DNA of 39,605 nucleotides from Anaerolineae bacterium (GCA_016929795.1 JAFGIA010000105.1:1-39605); one strand, 5' to 3'; shown: positions 22,119 through 30,557, counted from the stretch's first letter. The notes: generated from the sequence alone by a model not told the origin. Made by a program: numbers and translations.

Positions 22119-25100
22119 ATGGCAGAGGAGCTAAAACTCTATTTCTTTGGGGCGCCTCGCATCGAGCGGGGCGGGCAAGTGGTGGCGGTGGACACGCGCA
22201 AGGCGCTGGCGCTGGCGGCGTACCTGGCGCTGACAGGTGGGGCACACCGGCGCGAAGCGCTCGCGGCGCTCCTGTGGCCCGACTATGAGCCAGAGCGGGC
22301 CTATGGGAACCTGCGCCGCACGCTCTGGTCGCTGCGCCAGGCCGTGGGCGACGAGTGGCTGGATGCCGGCCAGGACACGATCGCGCTTGCCTCGCGCCCT
22401 GGCCTCTGGATCGACGTCCTCGAGTTCCGCCTGCACCTCGAGTCGTGCCTGGCTCACGGACACGGCGAGCACGAAGTGTGCCCCGACTGCATCCCTGCGC
22501 TCGAGTCGGCGATTGCGCTCTACCGCGACGACCTGCTCGCCGGCTTTTCACTGCGCGACGCGCCTGCTTTTGACGATTGGCAGATGTTCCAGGCCGAGGC
22601 GCTGCGCCTGGAGCTGGGAGACGCGCTTGCTGCCGTAACGCACGCCTGCATCGAGGCGACGGACCTCGCCCGCGCGGTAGAGCATGCCCGCCGCCGCGTG
22701 GCGCTCGACCCTCTGAATGAAGCGGCCCATATGCAGCTCATGATCGTCTATGCCATGATGGGCGACCGCGCGGCCGCGCTCCGTCAATACGAGGTGTGCG
22801 TGCGCGCCATCCGCAAAGAGTTGGGCGCTGAGCCCGATTCAGATGTAGAGCTGTTGCGCGCCGATATCCTCGCGGGCCAGTTCGAGTCGGCACATCGCCC
22901 CCAGATCGCATCCCAGGCTGTCCGTGTCCCGCCCCGATCCACCACCGGCAGTGGGGTGCAGGCAACCGATGGCGCGGTCATCCTTCCACAGCCCCCCACC
23001 TCTTTTGTCGGGCGCGATGAAGAGCTGGCCGACATCGGCGCGTTGCTTGGTAATCCTGCCTGCCGGCTCCTGAGCCTCGTCGGTCCAGGCGGCGCGGGCA
23101 AATCGCGCCTGGCTGTCGAGGCCGCAGGGCGCGCCGGCGGCGCAGCCGATGAGGAGCCACAGCGGCGGTTTCCGCACGGCGTGCGCTGGGTGCCGTTGGC
23201 CGGCATCGCCGATCCCGACTTGATTGTACCTGCCGTCGCCGACGCCGCCGGGTTCTCCTTTTTTCGTCGCGAGGATCAGGATCCACGCGCCCAGCTCCTC
23301 GATTATTTGCGTGAGAAGCAGATGCTGCTCGTGCTCGACAACTTGGAGCATCTGCTGGACGGGGCCGGCCTGCTCACCGATCTGCTCGCCGCCGCGCCCG
23401 GCATCAAGCTGCTCATCACGTCGCGTGAGCGGCTCAACCTGCAGGGTGAGTGGGTGTTCCAGGTTGGCGGCATGCCTGCCCCTGGCTGCGCACCGGCAGA
23501 GAGCCTGCCTGGGGATACCCTGTCCAAGGACCGGCTACGATCGGTCGAGCAGTATGGTGCGGCCCGCCTCTTTTTAGAGCGCGCATGCCAGGCCAACGCA
23601 CATTTCACCCCCGACCCTGCCGACGTGCCGCACCTGGCGCGCATCTGCTGCCTGGTCGATGGCATGCCGCTGGGGCTAGAGTTGGCAGCGACCTGGACGC
23701 GGGTGCTGCCCCTGGCCGACATTGCAGACGAGATCGAGCGCAGTCTGGACTTTTTGGTGGCACGCGACCGCGATAGGCCGGACCGCCAGCGCAGCCAGCG
23801 CGCTGTGTTCGACCACTCGTGGCGGTTCCTGTCGCCTATGGAGCAGGCTGTATTGGCCCGGCTTTCTCTGTTCCGTGGGGGGATTAATAGGGTGGCAGCC
23901 TGTCAGGCGGCAGGCGCGTCGCTGCCGATCCTGTCGGCACTGGTCGACAAGTCGCTGCTGCAGGCGAGGCCATTGGGACACTATGCGATGCACGAGCTGG
24001 TGCGCCAATATGCCGCAGAAAAGCTCGCCGCGGATCCGGAGGAGGAGGCTCGTACGCAAGCGGCACACGCTGCCTACTTTCTGGGCTGGTTGCACAAGCA
24101 GGAAGGATTACTCAAGGGAGGGGGCCACGCGGCTGCCGCCAGGGAGATCTCCGCCGAGATCGAGAATGTGCGCGTAGCGTGGCACCGGGCGCTGGCGATC
24201 GGACGGTGGGACGACGTGAAGGGTGCGGCTTGGAGCCTGGCTGTCTTTTACGATGTACGCAGCCGTTTCGAGGAGGGGTATGCAGCCTTTTACGACGCAG
24301 TGCGTGCCGTCAAAGTGGCGGGCGACGGCGAACCGGCACGCACCATGGCGACTGAGGCTGTGTGCGTTGCGTTTCTGGCGGGTTTTGCCGCACGCCTCTA
24401 CCGGGTGGAGGAGGCAATGTCGCTGGGCCAGCGCGCGCGTACACTAGCCGCCCACCTCGATCCCGGCCCGGAGCGCGCCCTCACCACATTGGTGACTGTA
24501 CAGGTTGGCACGACGCACGACTTGGTGAAAGCGGAGGCGCTGCTTCACGAGTCGCTCGATATCTTTTGCGAGCAGCGTGACCTGTGGGGGGTGGCGATAT
24601 GCCTGATGAACCTCGCGGATATTACTCGATTCACGGATAGGGACGTGGCGCTTGGCCGTGGCTACCTGGAAGCGAGCTACCGCGTGAGCCGTCAGAGTAA
24701 CGACCCGGTGAATATGGCCAATTGCCTCTTTGCGCTAGGCCAGTTGGCGCAGGCAACTGGCGACAGGCGAGAGGCGATCCGCCTTTACGGCGAAAGCCTC
24801 GAGATCCGGCGCGAACTGGGCGATCGCTGGGGAACCGCCTACTGCCTCGACTGCATGGGCTACCTGGCGCGCGAGCTGGGCGAGTTTGACGAGGCATACC
24901 GCCTGCATCACGAGAGCCTCGCGGTGTCGCGCGAGATCGGCGATCAGCTCGGCGTGGCCGGCTCGATCGATAATCTCGGCCTCCTGGCGCGTGACAGGGG
25001 CGAGCTCGTAGAGGCACGGACGCTGCTGGAGCAGGCGCTCGATCTACGCCGGGCGGTGGGCCGGGTAGGTGACGTGGCAGTGTCGCTCCGCCACGTGGCA

Positions 25101-25553
25101 GAAAACGACCTCGATCGCGGCCAGTGCGAGGCAGCAATGGATGGCTTTCGTGAGGCACTGGCTGGTGCCAGTGAGATTGATTGGCGGTGGGAGATGGCAG
25201 AGTCGGAGCTGGGCCTGGCCAAATCACTGCTCGCGATGGGCGATCGTGAGGCGGCGCGCGATCACCTGGTGACGGCGATGCGTGGCAGCTCTGACATCGA
25301 GGAGTGGGCAGTGGTTGCCGACACGCTCATCGTCGCGGCGCCGCTATTGCTGGACGACGGCGAGCCGGCACTTGCGGCGGCTGCCCTCCAGTGCGTTCTT
25401 GCTGCCCAGGCGTCGCGCTATACGGCGTGCATCCGCACGCGCCGGCTGCTGGATGAGATGGCAGGCGATCTGCCTGTGACCGGGTGCGTCGAAGGGATAG
25501 AAGGGATCACGCGTACGATCCTCGCACACCTCGAGCAAAAGATCGATACCTGA
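22119..25553 (+). CDS. BTAD/SARP-type regulator with NB-ARC ATPase and TPR tail
   Basis: A 1144-aa signal-transducing regulator of the AfsR-like STAND class. Residues 1-95 form an OmpR-like winged helix (LYFFGAPRIERGGQVVAVDT, then RREALAALLWPDYEPERAYG). A bacterial transcriptional activation domain follows (about 100-250, with RRVALDPLNEAAHMQLMIVY). The NB-ARC ATPase begins near 290; its P-loop is GPGGAGKS (322-329) and a Walker-B-like segment MLLVLDNLEHLL follows. From about 640 to the end are helical and TPR repeats, for example ATGDRREAIRLYGESLEIRR and ELGEFDEAYRLHHESLAVSR. There is no C-terminal LuxR helix-turn-helix. ATG 22119 is supported by the promoter position; an in-frame upstream extension would begin before the promoter. 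Targets are unknown. Confidence 0.92.
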   Translation: MAEELKLYFFGAPRIERGGQVVAVDTRKALALAAYLALTGGAHRREALAALLWPDYEPERAYGNLRRTLWSLRQAVGDEWLDAGQDTIALASRPGLWIDVLEFRLHLESCLAHGHGEHEVCPDCIPALESAIALYRDDLLAGFSLRDAPAFDDWQMFQAEALRLELGDALAAVTHACIEATDLARAVEHARRRVALDPLNEAAHMQLMIVYAMMGDRAAALRQYEVCVRAIRKELGAEPDSDVELLRADILAGQFESAHRPQIASQAVRVPPRSTTGSGVQATDGAVILPQPPTSFVGRDEELADIGALLGNPACRLLSLVGPGGAGKSRLAVEAAGRAGGAADEEPQRRFPHGVRWVPLAGIADPDLIVPAVADAAGFSFFRREDQDPRAQLLDYLREKQMLLVLDNLEHLLDGAGLLTDLLAAAPGIKLLITSRERLNLQGEWVFQVGGMPAPGCAPAESLPGDTLSKDRLRSVEQYGAARLFLERACQANAHFTPDPADVPHLARICCLVDGMPLGLELAATWTRVLPLADIADEIERSLDFLVARDRDRPDRQRSQRAVFDHSWRFLSPMEQAVLARLSLFRGGINRVAACQAAGASLPILSALVDKSLLQARPLGHYAMHELVRQYAAEKLAADPEEEARTQAAHAAYFLGWLHKQEGLLKGGGHAAAAREISAEIENVRVAWHRALAIGRWDDVKGAAWSLAVFYDVRSRFEEGYAAFYDAVRAVKVAGDGEPARTMATEAVCVAFLAGFAARLYRVEEAMSLGQRARTLAAHLDPGPERALTTLVTVQVGTTHDLVKAEALLHESLDIFCEQRDLWGVAICLMNLADITRFTDRDVALGRGYLEASYRVSRQSNDPVNMANCLFALGQLAQATGDRREAIRLYGESLEIRRELGDRWGTAYCLDCMGYLARELGEFDEAYRLHHESLAVSREIGDQLGVAGSIDNLGLLARDRGELVEARTLLEQALDLRRAVGRVGDVAVSLRHVAENDLDRGQCEAAMDGFREALAGASEIDWRWEMAESELGLAKSLLAMGDREAARDHLVTAMRGSSDIEEWAVVADTLIVAAPLLLDDGEPALAAAALQCVLAAQASRYTACIRTRRLLDEMAGDLPVTGCVEGIEGITRTILAHLEQKIDT

Positions 25554-25591
25554 TCTCCAAGGTTACCGCCACAGGGACACTAGTCCAGGGC

Positions 25592-25620
25592 TTGACATAT
25601 TACGATGCGGCTGTTATAAT
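25592..25620 (+). promoter_or_regulatory. Perfect consensus sigma-70 promoter
   Basis: TTGACA (25592-25597), a 17-nt spacer and TATAAT (25615-25620), preceded by TGT (extended -10). This is the strongest promoter in the window and drives the secreted duplicated-domain gene through a structured leader. Confidence 0.85.
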
Positions 25621-25634
25621 GTTATTGGTATCAT

Positions 25635-25700
25635 CTCAATAAAGGGGGGGGGAGTTGGGGTGTGCGGTGCCCGCACACGCCCCACCCCCCGATTATTGAG
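25635..25700 (+). promoter_or_regulatory. Large hairpin in the 5' leader (possible attenuator)
   Basis: Outer arms CTCAATAA (25635-25642) and TTATTGAG (25693-25700) enclose G-rich and C-rich runs and an inner perfect 8-bp stem, GTGTGCGG/CCGCACAC with a TGC loop (25660-25678). It begins about 8 nt after the predicted transcription start and ends about 47 nt before the ATG. It could stabilise the mRNA, attenuate it, or be a small palindromic repeat. No T-tract follows. Confidence 0.6.
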
Positions 25701-25747
25701 CAGATACTGTTATTGCCAGTTTGGCAGCGGAAGAAAGGAGGAGGAGG

Positions 25748-27268
25748 ATGAAGTTCAGGCATATTCTGGTTGTGGCCCTGCTGTTGGGCCTGCTCGCAGC
25801 TTTCATCATTGCACCGGGCATTCACCTCGCGGGCGATCCGGTCGAGCGCCTGGCGAATGGCGATTTCGAATCGGGGTTCTACCCCACACCGGCAGGAATG
25901 GTCGCCAATGGCTGGCATTGGTTCCACAACGCCGGTCAGGCTACCTATGGCTTTTACGATGAGACGTGGACACCCGTCGTGTACGAGGGCGAACACGGCG
26001 CGATGATCGAGATCAACACCCTGGACATGGATGCGGCCGACGCCGACCGCTACGCTGGCATCTACCAGACTGTCTCTGTCGTGGCGGGTGAGACGTACGA
26101 GTTGTCACTGCATGGCATGCTGCGTGCCCTGGCGGGCGATCCGGATCTCGATGGTTACAATTATCGCTTGCAGTACGGCGTCGACTATGACGGCGGCACC
26201 GATTGGCTGGCCATTGATGAGTGGGTCGAGGTGCCCTGGGACACGGTCTATCCGCGCCTCGCGCCGGGGGAGATCGACTCGTATACCACCACCCTGACCG
26301 CTACCGGGCCGCGCCTCACCCTGTTCCTGCGCGGCTGGAAAAAGTGGGCGACAACGGATCGAGAGCTGGACGTGAACCTCGATGCCGTCAGCCTGCGCGG
26401 CGCGATGCCGCCTGGCAGCGACGCCACCATGGTCAGCCTCTTCGCCCCTGCCTATCCCGTCGCCGGCAGCCGGAGCATCGTGTCAATCCAGAGTACGAGT
26501 GAGGCCGGCATCACTCGCCTCGAGTTCTACGCCGCCGGTGCTCTCGTCAACTCGGTGGAGGTGGACGTCGGACTGCTCAGCTTCGACCACGACTTTGGCT
26601 GGACGCCTGCCGCGCCCGGGTCCTACACGCTGAGCGCCGTTGCCCACGCCGTCGACGGCACAACTGCGCAGGACGAGGTCACGATCACAGTCGGCGAGGA
26701 TGGCGAGTTTGTCGAGAATGGCAGCTTTGAAGAGGGCTTTCTCCCCATCTCTCGTGGTGAGGTCGGGAACGGGTGGGGCTGGTTCACCAATGGCGGTGCC
26801 GTCGAGTTTGGTTTTTACGACGAGACATGGGTGCCGGTGGTGTACGATGGCGAACACTCGCAACTCATCGAGATCAGCACCTACGGGCTCGCCCAGACAC
26901 AGCCTGACCGCTATGCCGGCATCTACCAGCTCCTTGAAGGGCTGACGCCAGGGGCTACCTACCACCTGTCGCTGCATGGTATGCTGCGCATCGTCGACGA
27001 CGATGCAACCGCGGACGACTACCGGCTCCAATGGGGCATCAGGCCGGACTATGATACCGACTGGAGCAGCGTCGAAAACTGGACCGATGTCCCCTGGGAT
27101 GAGATCTACCCACGCCTGGACCCCGGGGTCATGCTCGACTACGAGACCACGTTCGAGGCCCCCTCGTCGCGCGTCACCCTCTTTTTGCGTGGCTGGAAAA
27201 AGTGGGCCACTATCGAGAAGGAGCTTGACCTGAATCTCGACGCGATCAGTGTCACTGGCTATCGCTAG
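25748..27268 (+). CDS. Secreted protein with duplicated beta-rich domain flanking an Ig-like domain
   Basis: A 506-aa exported protein that I cannot assign to a named family. Residues 1-30 are a signal segment (MKFRHILVVALLLGLLAAFI). Domain A (about 35-218) and domain C (about 324-506) are clear copies of each other. Both contain NG(D/S)FE(S/E)GF, YGFYDETW-like FYDETW(T/V)PVVY, DRYAGIYQ, LSLHGMLR, VPWD(T/E)(V/I)YPRL and LFLRGWKKWAT, and end in a D(V/L)NLDA strand. This looks like a carbohydrate-binding-type jelly roll, but no enzyme domain is present. The middle (about 222-320) is an Ig-like domain. ATG 25748 follows AAGGAGGAGGAGG; an in-frame ATG 27 nt earlier would spoil the signal peptide. 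Its promoter is full consensus, so it is probably abundant, perhaps a surface or matrix protein. Confidence 0.82.
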   Translation: MKFRHILVVALLLGLLAAFIIAPGIHLAGDPVERLANGDFESGFYPTPAGMVANGWHWFHNAGQATYGFYDETWTPVVYEGEHGAMIEINTLDMDAADADRYAGIYQTVSVVAGETYELSLHGMLRALAGDPDLDGYNYRLQYGVDYDGGTDWLAIDEWVEVPWDTVYPRLAPGEIDSYTTTLTATGPRLTLFLRGWKKWATTDRELDVNLDAVSLRGAMPPGSDATMVSLFAPAYPVAGSRSIVSIQSTSEAGITRLEFYAAGALVNSVEVDVGLLSFDHDFGWTPAAPGSYTLSAVAHAVDGTTAQDEVTITVGEDGEFVENGSFEEGFLPISRGEVGNGWGWFTNGGAVEFGFYDETWVPVVYDGEHSQLIEISTYGLAQTQPDRYAGIYQLLEGLTPGATYHLSLHGMLRIVDDDATADDYRLQWGIRPDYDTDWSSVENWTDVPWDEIYPRLDPGVMLDYETTFEAPSSRVTLFLRGWKKWATIEKELDLNLDAISVTGYR

Positions 27269-27301
27269 CAGCAAGCAGTAAACAGCAAGCAGCAAGGGAC
27301 A
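27267..27301 (+). repeat. Heptanucleotide tandem repeat (AGCAGCA-like, 5 units)
   Basis: Starting in the stop codon of the preceding gene, the sequence reads as five 7-nt units: AGCAGCA, AGCAGTA, AACAGCA, AGCAGCA, AGGGACA. Inverted units (TGCTGCT) recur at 27322-27335. It resembles the short tandemly repeated repetitive heptamers known from cyanobacterial genomes. Confidence 0.6.
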
Positions 27302-27334
27302 GCAGCCCCGCGCTCTGTCCCTTGCTGCTTGCTG
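27283..27334. terminator. Perfect 20-bp hairpin after secreted-protein gene
   Basis: The arms 27283-27302 (starting CAGCAAGCAGCAAGGG) and 27315-27334 are exact reverse complements around a 12-nt loop. Placed 15 nt after the stop of the secreted-protein gene, it should form a very stable 3' end. Its right arm also supplies the -35 box of the next promoter. Confidence 0.6.
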
Positions 27335-27357
27335 CTCGTCCCATCTTGTGCTATCAT
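27329..27357 (+). promoter_or_regulatory. Probable promoter for TolB-like gene
   Basis: TTGCTG (27329-27334), a 17-nt spacer and TATCAT (27352-27357), with TGC directly before the -10. The -35 lies inside the hairpin arm. Confidence 0.5.
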
Positions 27358-27362
27358 GGTCC

Positions 27363-27383
27363 GGAGCCGGGAGCCGGGAGCCG
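27363..27383 (+). repeat. Heptanucleotide tandem repeat (GGAGCCG x3)
   Basis: Three exact 7-nt units follow one another between the promoter and the ribosome site of the TolB-like gene. Slippage here would change leader length. Confidence 0.7.
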
Positions 27384-27399
27384 GGGCATGAGGTGAGCC

Positions 27400-28617
27400 G
27401 TGAAGGTGTGGCAAGTTGTTATTCTCTTGTTGCTGTTGGGCGCCGTCATCAGCACGGGCTTTTTGTTGTCTGCCGCGTGGCGGCAGATGCAAGCCCGGCA
27501 GCAGAGCGTCGAACCCGCGGCTTTGATCTCGGGGAATGCCGTCCAGCTTCTCTCTCCCGGGCCCCAGGCGATCTACCGCCTGGGAGATATGATCCCGGTC
27601 GAGATTGCGGTAACGAGGCCGGGCTATTTGCAAGTGGATCTTTGCGTCGACGGATTGCCTGCCGACAAAAGCGCAAACCCCAATCCTGAGGCGGTGCCAT
27701 GGTTCGTCGAGTTTTTGTGGATGGGGCCAACGGAGGGGAGCTATCTGCTCACGGCCCAGGCGCGCGACGCCGCGGGCATGTGGGCGCAATCGGTGCCGGT
27801 GACCATCACCATCGTGCCCGCGGGACAGCTTTTCTTCGCCAGCAACCGTGACGGTGCGTACGCGATCTATGGCATGGCCTCGGACGGGCGCAATCCCGTC
27901 CGCCTGACGACAGGCCCGGGTGGTGCGCGGCACCCGTGTGCCATGGATGATGGCGCGCTGGTTTATGCTGCAGATTCGGGCGATGGCCGCTCGGTCATCT
28001 ACCTGGCGCTGGCAGGCGGCGAGCCGGCGCCGATCGTCGCGGGAGTCGATCCAGCGTGCTCGGCCGACGGAGGCCGACTGGCGTATGCCGCAGGAGTGGC
28101 AGGAACAAGCCAGGTGTTGACTGTCTACCCGTGGGGCGGGGCGCCACGGAGTGTCACAGCAGAGCCGGCCTATGCGGGCCAGCCGGCCTGGGCGCCCGAT
28201 GGCTCGCACATTGCCTACATGGCCGATCATGATGGGAACTGGGACATCTGGGTTGTGCCGGCGGTGGGGGGGGAGGCGCAGCGCCTGACCGAGGACCCCG
28301 CTCGCGATTGGGCACCGGCGTGGTCGCCCGACGGCACCCGGCTCGCGTTCGTCTCGGATCGCGAGGGGAGTCACCAGGTGTACACGATGCAGGTGGATGG
28401 CACACGCGTGGAGAGGGTGACCGATCTTCCAGACGGCGCCGAGTCGCCGGCGTGGTCGCCCGATGGGTTCTGGCTCGCGTTTGTGGGGTATGGCGAGTTT
28501 GGGACGGGCGTGAACGCGCGCGAGGTCTATCTCGTGCGTGCCGACGGCCGCTACCCCATACGCCTGACTCACAACCGCAGCGATGACACGGACGTCGCCT
28601 GGGCACTGCAGCCCTGA
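27400..28617 (+). CDS. Membrane-anchored TolB-like WD40/PD40 beta-propeller protein
   Basis: A 405-aa protein with an N-terminal membrane segment (about 5-27, VVILLLLLGAVISTGFLL) that is probably an uncleaved anchor. An Ig-like or bacterial-lipoprotein-like domain follows (about 45-143, ending VPVTITIVPAG). The C-terminal part (145-405) is a TolB-type propeller with repeated blade motifs: FASNRDGAYAIYGMASDG, WAPDGSHIAYMADHDGN, WSPDGTRLAFVSDREGS and WSPDGFWLAFVG. In monoderm Chloroflexota such proteins are not part of a Tol-Pal envelope system; I infer a binding or scaffold role outside the membrane. GTG 27400 is chosen for GAGGTG just upstream. The zinc-ribbon gene follows after 14 nt and is probably co-transcribed. 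Confidence 0.87.
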   Translation: MKVWQVVILLLLLGAVISTGFLLSAAWRQMQARQQSVEPAALISGNAVQLLSPGPQAIYRLGDMIPVEIAVTRPGYLQVDLCVDGLPADKSANPNPEAVPWFVEFLWMGPTEGSYLLTAQARDAAGMWAQSVPVTITIVPAGQLFFASNRDGAYAIYGMASDGRNPVRLTTGPGGARHPCAMDDGALVYAADSGDGRSVIYLALAGGEPAPIVAGVDPACSADGGRLAYAAGVAGTSQVLTVYPWGGAPRSVTAEPAYAGQPAWAPDGSHIAYMADHDGNWDIWVVPAVGGEAQRLTEDPARDWAPAWSPDGTRLAFVSDREGSHQVYTMQVDGTRVERVTDLPDGAESPAWSPDGFWLAFVGYGEFGTGVNAREVYLVRADGRYPIRLTHNRSDDTDVAWALQP

Positions 28618-28631
28618 CCCGAGGAGAAGAG

Positions 28632-29174
28632 ATGCAGCTTACAGAGTTTGAATGCGCCAATTGCGGCGCTGCCGCCATGGTCAAGGCGGCAGATGGGCAG
28701 CTCGTCTGTACCTTCTGCGGTAGTGCTTTTGGCGAGGCGGTACGGATCTGCCCAAAGTGTGGCCGCTACCACGAAGAAGGAGTGCGCCACTGCGCGCGCT
28801 GCGGGGCACGCATCGTGCGCGACTGCCCGGTGTGTGGTGCCGACAACTGGGTGCTGTCCGAGTTCTGCGATCAGTGCGGGCGCAACCTCGACATGGTCGA
28901 GCGCATGGCCCAGCGCTGGCAAAAGACGACGCAGGACCGCCTCGCCGAGCGCCGTGCCACCGTCGGGGCACTGAAAGAGAGTGAGGAGCGCGCGTCGCAG
29001 CAGCGCATGGCGGCGATGATGGAAGCCGAGCGGCAGCGCCTGGAGGCGCTGGCTCATGCCGAAGCACAGCAGCAGGAGCGCGACCGGCGCGTGTACATCG
29101 CTCTGTCAGTCGCCATTGTCGTCCTCTTGGCTGTCACTGCGATGGTGCTCTTGATCATGAGCATAATTCGTTAG
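28632..29174 (+). CDS. Zinc-ribbon protein with coiled coil and C-terminal membrane helix
   Basis: A 180-aa protein with six CxxC pairs (Cys 8/11, 26/29, 40/43, 54/57, 65/68, 79/82), enough for three zinc ribbons of the double-zinc-ribbon type (CPKCGRYHEEGVRHCARCG). A charged helical region follows (about 87-152, likely coiled coil), then one membrane helix (about 154-177) and a very short tail. The topology suggests a tail-anchored protein with its zinc ribbons in the cytoplasm. ATG 28632 follows GAGGAG with 5 nt spacing. It sits between the TolB-like gene (14 nt) and the candidate nucleotidyltransferase (21 nt), so the three probably form one operon. The partner is unknown; zinc ribbons of this kind usually bind protein or nucleic acid. 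Confidence 0.85.
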   Translation: MQLTEFECANCGAAAMVKAADGQLVCTFCGSAFGEAVRICPKCGRYHEEGVRHCARCGARIVRDCPVCGADNWVLSEFCDQCGRNLDMVERMAQRWQKTTQDRLAERRATVGALKESEERASQQRMAAMMEAERQRLEALAHAEAQQQERDRRVYIALSVAIVVLLAVTAMVLLIMSIIR

Positions 29175-29195
29175 AAAAATAAGAAAGGAATAGTA

Positions 29196-30557
29196 ATGAC
29201 AGAAGAACAAGCTGTTGCTCAAGACACGCGCGAAGCATGGGATGCTGAACAGCAAGTCGCACATATCATTGAGGCGGCCCAGAAGCTGGGCATCGAGGTG
29301 GATGAGGCCGACGCTGTGCAGTGGCTGACGGCGATGGCTGGTACGCGTACCTCGACATCCGAGCTGATGGTGGACATGGAGCAGGGCATCTATGGGCACC
29401 GCATCACCTTGCTTGACTTTGATCCCGAGGTGCTGGAGCGCTACCGGCGCCTGGCTACCATCGTCGAGATCCCCGACCGGCCCGGGGTGCAGACGGCGAT
29501 CAGCCTGTCGGGCAGTGCTGCCCAGTCAAAGGTGCAGCGCTTTCCGGGTGATGCCGACTTTTTCGAGCGTGTCAATATCAAAGCGCCGACGCGCGCGGAG
29601 GCGTGCCGTATCCTCGGCGACGTCATGTGCGACAAGGCGTTGTCGACGCTCAAGGGTGAGGGGTACGAGTTCGTCGAGGCCAAGTTTGGCACGTGGCAGC
29701 AGCCTGTCGTGCGGAATGGGGTCGAGGTCAGTGCTGGTGCGCCCATTTCGTGGGATGCAAGCGAGGTGGAAGCCGGGCGCTTTGACGTGTTTGAGGCCGA
29801 CGGAGAGGCGCGCACCATCGAATGGTCCTATGGCTACACCGATCCTGGTTGGTGCAAGCTCGATTGGGTGATCGCCGAGCCAGAGTTGGGGCGTGTCGTG
29901 CACGCCAGCAACATGCTCGACGCGACATGGGAAGCGCCCGATGGCAAGATCACGCCCCTTGACGGCTATCTTGATCCCTATTTCCAGGAAGTGTACCTCG
30001 ATGCCGAGTCAATCCCTGTTTTTACCAAGCTGGTCAAGCAGGTGTCGGCCAACGCGCTGCAAGAGTATGTCGTCGCGCTTGAGCACGAGGTGTACAAGTA
30101 CACATGCTGCGATCCCAAGAACTTTGGCAAGGTTGCCAAGCGCCTGTACAATATCTTTCGGCTGACAGGCCGCTGGTCAGAGGCGGCATTTGTGCGCGAG
30201 CTATTCGACGAGCCGGCGGCGCTTCTCTACCAGGTGGCGGCACTGATCGACACCCTGGATGAGGTGGTGACGAGTGGCGCGTCGCTCGACCGTGACACGC
30301 TCATCGATCAGGTAGATCACCTGATCCGCACCGTTGTGCGCGTGGCCGAGGGAGCGGTGGAAGAACGCCTCGTCGATGCGTTGCTCAGGCTGCGCGACGA
30401 TCTGAGTGGTCGGCGCGACCTGGGTGAAGAGTGGGAGACGATTCTGCATGCGTCGTACAAGCAGGTGGGGGATCTGGTCAACCACTACTTCCAGGAGCGG
30501 CTGTTTGTCATGCCCGAGATTGCCAGCTATGTCGACGGATTGGCCGTCGAGGCATAA
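29196..30557 (+). CDS. Unrecognised protein, candidate pol-beta-type nucleotidyltransferase fold
   Basis: A 453-aa soluble protein that I do not recognise as a named family. The segment ISLSGSAAQSKVQRFPGDAD (102-121) fits the nucleotidyltransferase pattern GS-x(11)-D-x-D, with Gly106-Ser107 and Asp119/Asp121. A later strand WCKLDWVIAEPE supplies a third acidic residue, Asp223, in the expected h-D-h setting. The C-terminal half (about 265-453) is helical and contains NFGKVAKRLYNIFRLTG, like the helical domain of poly(A)-polymerase-type enzymes. This is inference from motif spacing only. No signal peptide or membrane segment is seen. The ATG follows GAAAGGA in a locally AT-rich stretch, 21 nt after the zinc-ribbon gene. 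It ends at a convergent hairpin. Confidence 0.85.
   Translation: MTEEQAVAQDTREAWDAEQQVAHIIEAAQKLGIEVDEADAVQWLTAMAGTRTSTSELMVDMEQGIYGHRITLLDFDPEVLERYRRLATIVEIPDRPGVQTAISLSGSAAQSKVQRFPGDADFFERVNIKAPTRAEACRILGDVMCDKALSTLKGEGYEFVEAKFGTWQQPVVRNGVEVSAGAPISWDASEVEAGRFDVFEADGEARTIEWSYGYTDPGWCKLDWVIAEPELGRVVHASNMLDATWEAPDGKITPLDGYLDPYFQEVYLDAESIPVFTKLVKQVSANALQEYVVALEHEVYKYTCCDPKNFGKVAKRLYNIFRLTGRWSEAAFVRELFDEPAALLYQVAALIDTLDEVVTSGASLDRDTLIDQVDHLIRTVVRVAEGAVEERLVDALLRLRDDLSGRRDLGEEWETILHASYKQVGDLVNHYFQERLFVMPEIASYVDGLAVEA

Noticed and set aside
27263..27400. Possible CRISPR array
   Set aside because: The repeat units are only 7 nt and contiguous, with no spacers and no cas genes nearby.
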